This document shows positions 9,919-18,242 of a stretch of 64,000 nucleotides of DNA, piece by piece. Location of the stretch: positions 1 to 64,000 of the forward strand of contig CAIPUE010000002.1 of assembly GCA_903868125.1 (NCBI GenBank), in the 5' to 3' direction. This stretch comes from an uncultured bacterium. Its GTDB lineage: Bacteria > Cyanobacteriota > Vampirovibrionia > Gastranaerophilales > Gastranaerophilaceae. Both the position numbers and the translations under genes were made by a program. The notes beneath the pieces were generated by a model. The model ran no database searches. It was not told the origin of the DNA and saw only the letters and a list, made by a program, of their open reading frames with translations. Position 1 is the first letter of the stretch. Each line of letters opens with the position of its first letter.

Positions 9919-10088
9919 CACCTCAACACGAAATTTTTTAAATTCCGCCTTTACTAACTCTATCGGACTAATTACTAACTTTTTCGTTTTATCGGCTTAC
10001 TAGATTTATGCACTCGGGCATTGTTTCATTAGCCATCAATTGCCGTGCTTTACCCCTCGCATCTCCTTTGTTAGCGAAACCTTGGGCT
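9919..10088. repeat. dispersed intergenic repeat, copy A (mate at 32267-32412)
   Basis: About 170 bp directly upstream of mtnA that closely matches the rpoC1-rpoC2 spacer. Shared blocks, in order, include CCTCAACACGAAATTTTT, AATTCCGCCTTTACTAACTC, AACTTTTTCG, TCGGCTTAC, GCACTCGGGCATT and CCCTCGCATCT. On the minus strand the block ends in TTGAGGTG, which supplies the mtnA ribosome-binding site. The 5' half contains two similar ACTAACTnTnTCG units. The function is unknown. Confidence 0.8.
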
Positions 10089-10092
10089 TTTT

Positions 10093-10120
10093 GTCGGTGC
10101 GGTTAAATCCGCACCCTACT
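10093..10120. repeat. GTGCGG hairpin repeat
   Basis: GGTGCGG-TTAAAT-CCGCACC followed by CTACT. The same unit, in either orientation, is at 45577-45603, 61986-62011 and 62448-62473. It is a small palindromic (REP-like) interspersed repeat. Confidence 0.8.
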
Positions 10121-10141
10121 TTTCACCTTTTCCCTTTTACT
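10121..10141. repeat. degenerate 7-nt tandem repeat
   Basis: Three imperfect 7-nt units (TTTCACC, TTTTCCC, TTTTACT) directly follow the hairpin repeat. They match the reverse complement of the GGTAAAA-type heptamers found elsewhere in the window. Confidence 0.45.
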
Positions 10142-10145
10142 CCAT

Positions 10146-10625
10146 TCATTCTTTGATTTCAAAATCTATGTTTTCGTTTTCTACTTTTTTAACTCCTGAG
10201 AGAATTTCATATATATAAGCGGTTACAAGTCCTGCAAATGCGTTCATTAATGCGCTTAAAATAGCTAAAAAGACAACAAGCATTACAAGAACGAAAAAAC
10301 CCGAGACTTTTAGCATATAAGTTATTCCGAAAGTATAATACCCTTTGAAAATAAGTCCAACAAGTGCTACGAGCGGAACAAATACAATAGAAAAGGCAAT
10401 AAACGAAATAAACCCGATAATTGCTCCTAAAATTGCACCCTCTTTCACGTCAATGATGCCGATAAGGTCATTTTTTTTCATATAAACTATTACAACGGCA
10501 GAAATATATAAAATCAAAAGCATGAATGAAAAATTTCTTACAAAAGGAATTAGCGTTAATAATCCTAGAATTCCGCCCAAAATAGAACTTAATATCGCCG
10601 TTTGTTTCACTACTAATTGATTCAT
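10146..10625 (-). CDS. hypothetical membrane protein downstream of ruvC
   Basis: A 159-residue integral membrane protein of unknown function with about four hydrophobic segments (near 8-28, 31-48, 63-90 and 100-140), short polar loops and an acidic C-terminal tail. GAGGAA lies upstream of the ATG. It starts 28 bp after ruvC on the same strand, so the two are probably co-transcribed, but nothing in the sequence links it to recombination. I do not recognise the family. Confidence 0.8.
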   Translation of the reverse strand: MNQLVVKQTAILSSILGGILGLLTLIPFVRNFSFMLLILYISAVVIVYMKKNDLIGIIDVKEGAILGAIIGFISFIAFSIVFVPLVALVGLIFKGYYTFGITYMLKVSGFFVLVMLVVFLAILSALMNAFAGLVTAYIYEILSGVKKVENENIDFEIKE

Positions 10626-10653
10626 TTTTATTCCTCATCTTTCTCGTTTAAAA

Positions 10654-11145
10654 TCATATTGCAACAAGTTTATCATAATTAATACCTCTAGTGTGGCAAA
10701 TTGCAATTGCCATGGAGTCCACCGTATCGTCTAAACATGGCAAAATTTGGCAATTCAGCGCAATCTTGACCATCTGTTCGACCTCTTTTTTGTCGGCTCT
10801 ACCGTATCCGGTAAGCTTTTGTTTAACCTCCATCGGAGTATATTCAAACGCAGGAACCCCACATTTTTCCAGTGCCATCATAATTACCCCGCGAGCAGCA
10901 GCAACCGGCATAACTGTCTTTTGGTTTTTAAAGAAAAATAATTTTTCTACCGATGCGATATCAGGTTTATACTTTTCGATAATTATTGTAATATCTTCAA
11001 ATATTTCTAAAAGTCTTTGAGATTCACTGCGTGTTTTTGATGTTTTAATCGACCCTGAATTAAGCAACAGAACGTTATCACCGTCAAATTCGATGATACT
11101 GTAACCAACTATTGCCATCCCCGGATCTATTCCTAAAATCTTCAT
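10654..11145 (-). CDS. ruvC: Holliday junction resolvase RuvC
   Basis: A 163-residue RNase H-fold nuclease that cuts Holliday junctions with RuvAB. All four acidic active-site residues are visible: D7 (GIDPG), E67 (ASVEKLFF), and D140 and D143 (CLDDTVDS). RuvA and RuvB are not in the window. The ATG has no Shine-Dalgarno; instead a -10 TATAAT ends six bases before it, which predicts a leaderless transcript. A membrane-protein gene follows on the same strand. Confidence 0.95.
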   Translation of the reverse strand: MKILGIDPGMAIVGYSIIEFDGDNVLLLNSGSIKTSKTRSESQRLLEIFEDITIIIEKYKPDIASVEKLFFFKNQKTVMPVAAARGVIMMALEKCGVPAFEYTPMEVKQKLTGYGRADKKEVEQMVKIALNCQILPCLDDTVDSMAIAICHTRGINYDKLVAI

Positions 11146-11151
11146 GCGTCT

Positions 11152-11179
11152 ATTATAACAGTAATTAAAAATTGTGCAA
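11152..11179 (-). promoter_or_regulatory. ruvC promoter, leaderless configuration
   Basis: On the minus strand TTGCAC, a 16-nt spacer and TATAAT are followed by AGACGC and the ruvC ATG. Initiation at the usual distance places the 5' end at or next to the start codon. Confidence 0.75.
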
Positions 11180-11220
11180 AAACTTAATAAAGTGAAATGG
11201 AAAAGTACGCAAGAACCACA

Positions 11221-11244
11221 AAACCATTAAGCTATTCAACTATT
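11221..11244. repeat. 8-nt tandem repeat
   Basis: Units AAACCATT, AAGCTATT and CAACTATT; on the minus strand these belong to the AGTYNAAN octamer family also seen at 11358, 57426, 57523 and 62415. Confidence 0.55.
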
Positions 11245-11320
11245 TTCCATGCCTGATAACATAAAATGCTTACGTATTTTTGCGGACTTTTTTTTATTTT
11301 AATCAATGACATAATGAATG

Positions 11321-11348
11321 GGTGAGCAGTAAAGGGTAAATGGTGAAG
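11321..11348. repeat. 7-nt tandem repeat
   Basis: Four contiguous heptamers: GGTGAGC, AGTAAAG, GGTAAAT, GGTGAAG. Same family as the arrays at 34150, 45504, 45645 and 62471. Confidence 0.65.
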
Positions 11349-11357
11349 ACGAGAACC

Positions 11358-11399
11358 ACAAAACTGTTAAACTGTTCGACTATTAGACTGTTCAACGAA
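11358..11399. repeat. 8-nt tandem repeat
   Basis: About five octamers ending in ACT or a variant (GTTAAACT, GTTCGACT, ATTAGACT and partial neighbours), just upstream of the tail-fibre-like gene. Confidence 0.65.
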
Positions 11400-11416
11400 T
11401 AAAGAAAGGACAAACT

Positions 11417-12424
11417 ATGACAGATTATCTAACATTAACAGAGTTCGTGCCGGGGACAAAAGCTAAGGCACAGGAGGTTAATGCGAATTTTTCGATCCTG
11501 AAAGATGCGATTAATCAAAAAGCTTCGATGGATGGAGACAGCACTCAAACATTCTCTGTCGCAAACGCAACAACAGTCACCCACGCCGTAAATAAAGGGC
11601 AGTTAAACGATTTATCAACAGATTTAATCGGAGAAATTAATAAAACCTCAACAAAATTTTGTGTAAAATCAGGGCACACATCAAGTGGAAAATCAGATTT
11701 GTTTAGTTATTCCGTGTTAACAATAACGCCTAAAATTGGCGGAGTTTACGATGATTTGGTAATCTCGGATTATTCGGGAACCCAAACAACCATATCTTCG
11801 GCTAATACCGTAAGTATGAGCGGAAAACCCAATGGCGAGTACAATCTTTTCATTAAACCGGACGGAACGCTTTATACTTTGGATAATACAATTTACAAAC
11901 AGGCTGCGCGACCTACCATGCTTGACGGTGATGTTTGGTTTGATACAAGTGTAGAGCCGTTTAACTGTGTTAAATATAACGGAACTACCGACAACGAATT
12001 TTTGGATATACCTTTGGGAGCCGTAACAATTTTAAGCAGTGCAATTACGGCAGTAAAAACCTTTCCGTTTAACCAAAATGGACATAATATTACGGCTCAA
12101 AGCACTCTTGAAATCGGAACGGATTTGGCGGCATCAATACCCAATTTATCCATGCCTGATTATGCAAACGGGGTGAGTAAATCTTGGGCTACTTCATATC
12201 AGGCAGAATCAGACGGGCATTTATTCGCTCAATCGGATTTTGGATTGTATGTCTATTTAAGTTTTGATAACTCCGCTTGGGTTTCGTATGGAATAGGAAG
12301 ATTTGACAGCCAAGGATACGGAGTTGGCAGTTTTGTTCCAATCCCCAAAGGGATTTATTACAAGGCTGTTTGTTTAACCGCAAGAAATTTAAATTTAGTA
12401 TTTTACCCTTGTTTGGCATCATAA
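11417..12424 (+). CDS. phage tail-fibre-like protein
   Basis: A 335-residue protein with the composition and layout of phage tail or receptor-binding fibres: a short N-terminal module (LTEFVPGTKAKAQEVNANFS, then FSVANATTVTHAVNKGQLND, which resembles the 'temporal shift' repeat of tail-fibre proteins), then Thr/Ser/Asn-rich beta-structured sequence. AAGGA precedes the ATG. It is followed 17 bp later by a small tail-assembly-like gene. No capsid, terminase, integrase or lysis gene is nearby, so this is a remnant or a captured tail cassette. It was identified by sequence style rather than a firm domain match. Confidence 0.6.
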   Translation: MTDYLTLTEFVPGTKAKAQEVNANFSILKDAINQKASMDGDSTQTFSVANATTVTHAVNKGQLNDLSTDLIGEINKTSTKFCVKSGHTSSGKSDLFSYSVLTITPKIGGVYDDLVISDYSGTQTTISSANTVSMSGKPNGEYNLFIKPDGTLYTLDNTIYKQAARPTMLDGDVWFDTSVEPFNCVKYNGTTDNEFLDIPLGAVTILSSAITAVKTFPFNQNGHNITAQSTLEIGTDLAASIPNLSMPDYANGVSKSWATSYQAESDGHLFAQSDFGLYVYLSFDNSAWVSYGIGRFDSQGYGVGSFVPIPKGIYYKAVCLTARNLNLVFYPCLAS

Positions 12425-12441
12425 GAAAGGAAAAAATAAAA

Positions 12442-12765
12442 ATGTATGTAGAAATTAAAGACAACAAATTACTAAGCTGGTGTAAAAACCCTTATTTGGA
12501 TTACGAATATGTAGATATTGATTATTCAACGTTTGCCCCAGAAAAATACAGTGTTTTAGCGGGAGTTTTAACGGATATTTCAGACACGCAAGAATATAAG
12601 GACAAAATTGCGCAACAGGAAAAAGAGATTACTTTGACGAATTTAAAATCTCAAATCGAAGAACTTGATAAACAGCGGGTACGAGCAATCGCGGAACCTG
12701 CGTTAAAGGATTCGCAAAGCGGTCAAACTTGGCTTGAATGGCATACAATATTCAGACACCATTGA
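12442..12765 (+). CDS. small tail-assembly-like protein, probably 3'-disrupted
   Basis: A 107-residue product starting at ATG 12442 after AGAAAGG. The C-terminal half (IEELDKQRVRAIAEPALKD, then SQSGQTWLEW) closely resembles the end of small phage tail-fibre-associated proteins. The reading frame ends abruptly after TWLEWHTIFRHH, and an open frame in +2 (12707-12934) continues immediately. This suggests a frameshift or recombination joint around 12735-12765. With the preceding fibre gene it forms a two-gene tail cassette. Confidence 0.6.
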   Translation: MYVEIKDNKLLSWCKNPYLDYEYVDIDYSTFAPEKYSVLAGVLTDISDTQEYKDKIAQQEKEITLTNLKSQIEELDKQRVRAIAEPALKDSQSGQTWLEWHTIFRHH

Positions 12766-12934
12766 AAATGGTTTGAACCTAGAGCCACATATCCTTGTAG
12801 CACGTATAATTGATTCAGGCAAAAGCCTTATTAGAGCAATAAAAGATGGTAATTGGACAAATCTTAAACCAGATAGATTAGAAGAAGCGGAAGCAAAACA
12901 CTTCTTGGACGTGGCAAGTAAACTAGCTACATAA
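12734..12934 (+). pseudogene. 3' gene fragment joined to the tail-assembly gene
   Basis: A 66-codon open stretch in a different frame from the preceding gene, overlapping its end, with a protein-like sequence (PHILVARIIDSGKSLIRAIK, then DRLEEAEAKHFLDVASKLAT). It has no Shine-Dalgarno and could start only at TTG. A TAA in this frame at 12704 limits the 5' extent. It reads like the C-terminal part of a longer protein whose 5' end was lost at the junction. I do not recognise the family. Confidence 0.45.
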
Positions 12935-12983
12935 TTAAACAATCATTTTATTCGGTTATAACGAATAAGATTGATTAAAAAAT

Positions 12984-13011
12984 CTCTATTGTATTTCAAT
13001 AGAGGTTTTTT
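12984..13011 (+). terminator. rho-independent terminator of the tail cassette
   Basis: CTCTATTG-TATTT-CAATAGAG followed by GTTTTTT. An A-run on the other side may also serve alkD from the opposite direction. Confidence 0.85.
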
Positions 13012-13020
13012 ATTGTATTA

Positions 13021-13041
13021 ACTCACCCTTTGCCCTTTCCC
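13021..13041. repeat. 7-nt repeat forming the 3' end of the alkD-like gene
   Basis: ACTCACC, CTTTGCC, CTTTCCC: three heptamer units, read on the minus strand as GGGAAAG GGCAAAG GGTGAGT, encoding the last residues GKGKG and the stop. Confidence 0.5.
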
Positions 13042-13730
13042 ATATAAAATTCCCGTTTTTCTTTGGGAAATTTCTCAATAGAATAGCGAAGCATGGTTCT
13101 GGGCATAATCTTGTGATGTTTATCCAAAAATTCATTCAACGGTGCTTCATCAATTTTACCCATTTCTCTCAACATCCAGCCGACGGCTTTGTGCATTAAA
13201 TCATGTTTATGTGTCAAAAACTTTTCCGAAAGCTCTAAAATTAAATCAAAATCGCCTTTTTTTATAAAATAATGGGTCGAAACAACCGCTATTCTATTTG
13301 ACCACAGATGATTGGAGTTCGCAAGATTGTATATGCAGCTAAAATCCCTGTTCTCATAAATAAAATTCCCGACCAATTTTGGTGCAGACACATCAACCAA
13401 ATCCCAGTTGTTTATATAATCTACATTATTCAAATACAGATTAAAAATTTCTTTTTTAACTTCAGCCGAAGATTTTTCATAAATATAAATCAACAAAATC
13501 AGTGACACTAATCTGACCTCATGATAAGGATTTTTGATTAAAGTTTCAATTTCTTCAAGCGAGGTCGAATTATAATACTTTTTTGCAACCAAACGAACAG
13601 TCGGGACATTAATCCCCAAGAATAGGTCTCCTTCGCCGTATTGACCTTCTCCTGTTTTGAAAAACCATTTTGAATTCGCCACTTTTTCTTCGTTTTTAAG
13701 CGATATCATTTCTTCTAATATTTTATTCAT
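13023..13730 (-). CDS. AlkD-like DNA alkylation repair protein
   Basis: A 235-residue HEAT-repeat protein of the AlkC/AlkD DNA glycosylase family, which removes N3- and N7-alkylated purines. Typical blocks are FFKTGEGQYGEGDLFLGINV, VPTVR, NNWDLVDVSAP (with the conserved WD pair) and MHKAVGWMLREMGK. The length matches single-domain AlkD. The start codon lies three bases from a 130-bp inverted-repeat element whose end provides AGAGGTG at 5-nt spacing, so translation of this gene appears to use the element. The C-terminal GKGKG is encoded by a heptamer repeat. Confidence 0.88.
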   Translation of the reverse strand: MNKILEEMISLKNEEKVANSKWFFKTGEGQYGEGDLFLGINVPTVRLVAKKYYNSTSLEEIETLIKNPYHEVRLVSLILLIYIYEKSSAEVKKEIFNLYLNNVDYINNWDLVDVSAPKLVGNFIYENRDFSCIYNLANSNHLWSNRIAVVSTHYFIKKGDFDLILELSEKFLTHKHDLMHKAVGWMLREMGKIDEAPLNEFLDKHHKIMPRTMLRYSIEKFPKEKREFYMGKGKG

Positions 13731-13733
13731 ATA

Positions 13734-13863
13734 GGCACCTCTAAAAACATACTATCAGTAGAATGAAAGCCCCCACCCTAGCCCTCCCCCTCAGGTGGGG
13801 AGGGAAAATCAACCAACTTACATTTCTTAAAACATTGGGCTTTATGATGTTTTTAGAGGTGCC
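13734..13863. mobile_element. 130-bp MITE-like element, copy 1
   Basis: Bounded by perfect 17-bp inverted repeats (GGCACCTCTAAAAACAT and complement). The interior holds a C-rich hairpin (CCCTCCCC-CTCA-GGTGGGGAGGG region) and ATTGGGCTTTATG. A second copy is at 19211-19342. No ORF is present, so mobilisation would need a transposase elsewhere. No clear target duplication is visible. Confidence 0.85.
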
Positions 13864-13963
13864 CATGTGCTAAATTATATATGAAAATTAAATTAATGTA
13901 AAAATTACACTAATTTCTCACTTTTATGCTATATTATTTGATGGTGAGAATTTAAAAAGGAAT

Positions 13964-15628
13964 ATGGACATGGGCAGGATTAAAGTAGCTGACTACTTAG
14001 TGCAGGAACTTCATAAATTGGGAATCGAAGATTTTTTCGGGCTTCCGGGAGATTACAATTTTAATATTTTATATGCAATAGGCGATAACCCGAACGTAAA
14101 CTGGATTGGATGTACAAACGAGCTTAATGCCGGTTATGCTGCGGATGGTTATGCAAGAATAAAAGGCTATGGAGCTTTGGTAACTACGTTTGGAGTGGGC
14201 GAATTAAGTGCAATCAACGCAATTGCAGGGAGTTATGCCGAAAATATACCTGTTATTCATATAGTAGGCGTGCCTACGACTAAAGCTATTAAACAAAATG
14301 CTCGGCTTCACCATAATTTTCAAAATCCTGATTATTACGTTTTTGAGAGAGCTTTTTCAAATGTTGTTGAAACCACTGCCTATTTGGATGAAAATAATGC
14401 AAAACAAGAAATTGACAGAATTTTGTCCGTTCTTGTTGAACAAAAAAGACCTGTATATATCGCAATTCCTATCGACACTTGCAAGGTTGAAATAGAAAAT
14501 GCCCCTGATATTAAAGAATTTAAAAGTGATGAAAAAGTATTAAATCAAGCTGTTGAGCACGCTCTTAAGCTTATTAACAATTCGCAGTCCCCACTGGTAT
14601 TGGCAGATGTTTTGATTAAAAGATACGGAGCGAGAAAAGAATTTAATAAATTTGCGGAAAAATCTCAATTACCACTCTCAAATTTGCTTATGGGGAAAGG
14701 GCTTATTGAAGCAGAAAATAAAAAATATTTGGGGACATTCCTTTCTAAATATGAAAATATAAACGTATACAATGCGCTTCAGGAGTCTGATTGCGTTATT
14801 TCAATCGGGGTAATCAACAGTGATTTGAATACTTACAGAACAGGTTTACCGTTTAAGCCTGCTGATTTTATTGAGATACAGGGGACTTTCACTATTATTG
14901 AAGATAAAAAATATTCAAATATTTTAATGAAAGATGTTCTAAACAAACTTAGTGAACAAATAAAAACCAGAGAAACCCAATTGCCGGTAAAAAAACCGAG
15001 TTTCGAAAAATCAGGTGTCGCTGATGATACCCAGCTTAATTCAAAATATATATATCCGAGAATTCAAGAATTTTTGCAACCGAACGATATGATTTTTGTT
15101 GAAACAGGGATTATACCGCATGGTTTTGCACCGACAAGGTTGCCTGAAAACACAGAAGTCAACACTCAAACGCTTTGGGGCTCAATCGGTTGGGCTACCC
15201 CTGCGGCGTTCGGCGGACAGATGGCTGCAAAAGACAGAAGAACAATTTTATTGACGGGTGAGGGTTCACATCAGCTTACAGCAACAGAAGTCAGCAGTAT
15301 GATGCGAAATAATGTAAGACCGATAGTAATAGTTTTCAATAATTCGGGTTACACAATCGAAAGAGTGCTTTCTGATGACCCTTGGGACTTCTTCAACGAT
15401 ATTGCTAAGTGGGATTATTCAAAATTGCCCCAAATATTTGACGGAGATGTTTGGATTACGCAGGCTAGGACTAATCTTGAATTTGACAATGCGCTTAAAC
15501 AAGCCGAAATTGAGCAAAAATCAAGAATGTGTTATATAGAAATTTTTACTGCACAAATGGATTTACCTAACTTAACTGCGAAAATTATGGAAAGCATAAA
15601 GAGCCAGAATGTTGTAATTACGCCTTAG
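13964..15628 (+). CDS. thiamine-diphosphate 2-oxoacid decarboxylase (pyruvate/indolepyruvate type)
   Basis: A 554-residue ThDP enzyme of the PDC/IPDC/KDC family, releasing CO2 from a 2-oxo acid to give an aldehyde. Visible features are the cofactor-activating Glu in NELNAGYAADGYAR (E53), the paired active-site histidines LHHNF (H116, H117) that separate decarboxylases from acetolactate synthases, and the ThDP/Mg motif GEGSHQL to NNSGYTIE (about 432-462). AAAGG precedes the ATG; a second ATG at 13970 is an alternative. It is monocistronic. The substrate could be pyruvate (ethanol fermentation) or an aromatic or branched 2-oxo acid; no alcohol dehydrogenase is adjacent to decide. Confidence 0.88.
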   Translation: MDMGRIKVADYLVQELHKLGIEDFFGLPGDYNFNILYAIGDNPNVNWIGCTNELNAGYAADGYARIKGYGALVTTFGVGELSAINAIAGSYAENIPVIHIVGVPTTKAIKQNARLHHNFQNPDYYVFERAFSNVVETTAYLDENNAKQEIDRILSVLVEQKRPVYIAIPIDTCKVEIENAPDIKEFKSDEKVLNQAVEHALKLINNSQSPLVLADVLIKRYGARKEFNKFAEKSQLPLSNLLMGKGLIEAENKKYLGTFLSKYENINVYNALQESDCVISIGVINSDLNTYRTGLPFKPADFIEIQGTFTIIEDKKYSNILMKDVLNKLSEQIKTRETQLPVKKPSFEKSGVADDTQLNSKYIYPRIQEFLQPNDMIFVETGIIPHGFAPTRLPENTEVNTQTLWGSIGWATPAAFGGQMAAKDRRTILLTGEGSHQLTATEVSSMMRNNVRPIVIVFNNSGYTIERVLSDDPWDFFNDIAKWDYSKLPQIFDGDVWITQARTNLEFDNALKQAEIEQKSRMCYIEIFTAQMDLPNLTAKIMESIKSQNVVITP

Positions 15629-15701
15629 TGGTTGTGGCTTAAGCGATTTTTGAAGATAAAATACAGCGAATATTCTAATTTTTCCAAGTTTCGCTTTATT
15701 T

Positions 15702-16967
15702 CTAAATCGTATCAAATCCGGTATAAGGCTGTAAAACTCTAGGGATTTTTATTGTTCCGTCTTCTTGCTGAAAATTTTCGATTATTGCCGCAAAAGCTCT
15801 ACCTACAGCTACTCCTGAGCCGTTTATGGTGTGCACGAATTGGGTTTTGCCCGAAGATTTTTCTCTATACCTTATATTTGCACGCCTTGCCTGATAATCT
15901 CCGAAATTTGAACAGCTTGAAATCTCCTTGTAACCGTTATATGACGGCATATAAACCTCCAAATCGAAACATTTATTTGCCGAAAATCCCATATCTGCCG
16001 TACAAAGTTCAAGCCTTCTGTAGGGCAATTCCAGCAATTCCAAAACTTTTTCTGCGTTTTTTGTCAGTTTAAGGTGCTCATCATGGCTGGTTTCAGGTGT
16101 TGTAAGCTTTACTAATTCTACTTTGTTGAATTGATGCACTCTAATAAGACCTCTTGTGTCCTTGCCCGCAGAACCGGCTTCACGTCTAAAGCAAGGAGTG
16201 TAAGCCGTCATGTACTTAGGTAAATCTTCTTCTGCCAATATTTCGCTCTGATAAATATTTGTAACGGGAACTTCTGCGGTGGGAATCATGTATAGGTCTT
16301 CATTTTCGCATTTGTACATGTCTTCTGCAAATTTCGGCAACTGCCCTGTTCCAATCATGGCGGCAGAATTAACCAAAACGGGCGGCAAAATTTCCTCATA
16401 TCCGTGTTCTTTTGTATGAACATCAAGGAAAAAATTTATAAGCGCTCTTTCAAGCACGGCACCTTTTCCTCGGTATAAAATAAACCTTGATTGAGAAAGC
16501 TTAACTCCTCGTTCAAAATCCACAAGCCCTTTTTCTTCAACAATGTCCCAATGCGCTCTTAGCTCAAACTCGGCTTCGGTCGGTTCACCGCAACCGGATA
16601 CGATTTTGTTATCATTTTCAGATTTTCCGATTGGGGTAGTTTCGTTGGGAATATTTGGGATATTAAGCAATAAAGTTCTTTGTTGCTGATCAAGCTCAAC
16701 TTCTTTTTCTTCCAAGAATTTTATTTCATCACCGATTTTTCTAACATCTTCTTGTATTTCGTCAGTGTTTTCGCCCTGTTTTTTAAGCTCCCCGATTTTT
16801 TGAGATTCAATTTTTCTTTTTGCGCGAAGTTCGTCGGCTTGGGTTTGCATAGAACGGCGCTCAATATCTATTTGAATAACTTCGTTAATCGATAAATTTG
16901 GGTTTCTTCTTTTTAATAACTCGTTAATTTTTTCGGGATTTTCTCTAATTAATTTTATATCTAACAT
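15702..16967 (-). CDS. serS: seryl-tRNA synthetase
   Basis: A 421-residue class II aminoacyl-tRNA synthetase. It has an N-terminal coiled-coil tRNA-binding arm (about 25-105, rich in Lys/Glu/Gln), motif 2 in [20 protein letters not shown] with the following HQFNKVEL, and motif 3 in [16 protein letters not shown]. The length is standard for the bacterial enzyme. It is convergent with the decarboxylase gene, and no neighbour suggests an operon. Confidence 0.97.
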   Translation of the reverse strand: MLDIKLIRENPEKINELLKRRNPNLSINEVIQIDIERRSMQTQADELRAKRKIESQKIGELKKQGENTDEIQEDVRKIGDEIKFLEEKEVELDQQQRTLLLNIPNIPNETTPIGKSENDNKIVSGCGEPTEAEFELRAHWDIVEEKGLVDFERGVKLSQSRFILYRGKGAVLERALINFFLDVHTKEHGYEEILPPVLVNSAAMIGTGQLPKFAEDMYKCENEDLYMIPTAEVPVTNIYQSEILAEEDLPKYMTAYTPCFRREAGSAGKDTRGLIRVHQFNKVELVKLTTPETSHDEHLKLTKNAEKVLELLELPYRRLELCTADMGFSANKCFDLEVYMPSYNGYKEISSCSNFGDYQARRANIRYREKSSGKTQFVHTINGSGVAVGRAFAAIIENFQQEDGTIKIPRVLQPYTGFDTI

Positions 16968-17137
16968 TTTTTATTTCTTTCTCTGTTTTTGTTGAGTGGA
17001 AGTAATACTTTCACACTTCTATATTCTATAAGAAAGATAAATATTTCGCAAATAAATTATTTTGTTTTAAATTTAATACATTTGTAAATTTTTTTACATT
17101 TTGAGCAATTTTTTTATTCAGGAACGTTGTATCTATT

Positions 17138-18231
17138 ATGAAAATAGTAAATTACGGCACACAGCAATATAACAATAAAACTAATACCGCTAAAACAAAG
17201 CCGTTTAAGGGGTATTTTGCCTGCCCAATAAAAGAACTCCATATTCAACCAACGCATGATGATGAAAATGCTATAATATTACTGAAAGAATTAAAAAAAA
17301 ATGCGGGAAATATTTCAAAATTATAGCTCAATTAGATGACAAGGTTACCGAGAATATTAGCGGACTTCAATTAAATCGGTGCGGTTGTATTCAAAATGCA
17401 AATCGAATAAAATGGGGGCAGGATAATAAATTATTTTTACCTGATGGAAAAACACTTGCAATTTTGAGAAAGTCCAAATCTTATAAAATTGCAGAAACAT
17501 TATCAAGAACATTAAGCATGCCTAAAATTGATATAAATATGCCCATAGAGGGTGGCAATTGTTTTTTAGGCAAAAAAACTTCAGGTGAATATTTTGCGTT
17601 AATTGGTAATAAAAATTTATGTGGCAATGATATACCATTTATTGCCAAACATTTAGGTATTAAAGGTGAAAATGTTCACTTAATTCCACAGCCTGATTTC
17701 CACATAGATTTAGGGATAAGACCGCTTAACTATCCTTATGTCTTGTTGGGCGACCGCAAACTAACCGCAAATTTAATATTAGCCAAATATAAGCTTGATA
17801 ATTCAACTAAATTATTAATTGAAACCGAAGGGAATTTTCTGCCACATGATTATGCCGGCATTGATAAAATCGAACATGAACTTAGACAAAAAATGTTTAT
17901 CCCCATTAGAGTGCCCGGCATTTTAGGAGATAATCAAGTTAATTATATGAATGCAATCGTCCATCAAGAATCAAAAGGCGATTTAATTTATATCACCAAT
18001 GATTGCCAACCATCTTGCTACAAAAATATTGATATAAATAGCTTATTTAAAGAATATTTAATGAAACAAGTACCTCAAATTAAAAAAGTTGAATTTATAA
18101 GTGGCGGTTCGAATAACAATAGTAACGCTTATGGAACTTATATGAATTTTGCCTTGGCTAGAACAGGTGGCGGGATCCACTGTATGACAAGTGAAAGACC
18201 TGATTTTGTAAAATGGAATGCAATGGCTTAG
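17138..18231 (+). pseudogene. guanidine-modifying (deiminase/amidinotransferase-like) gene split by a -1 shift at an A9 run
   Basis: Two adjacent frames make one protein of about 363 residues. The first runs 17138-17326; the second is open from about 17294 to the stop at 18231. The junction is a run of nine A at 17293-17301; one more A, or a -1 ribosomal slip there, would join the frames. The second part has the marks of the guanidino-modifying superfamily: GGNCFLG, FHIDLG (His-x-Asp) and a C-terminal GGGIHCMTSERP with the likely catalytic Cys. The N-terminus carries KPFKG (21-25), like other lineage-specific proteins here. It may be a pseudogene, a phase-variable gene or a programmed frameshift. 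Confidence 0.65.
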
Positions 18232-18242
18232 ATTGATTATTT

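Noticed and set aside
11417-12934. A complete prophage
   Set aside because: No integrase, terminase, capsid, portal, replication or lysis genes in the surrounding 10 kb; housekeeping genes lie on both sides.
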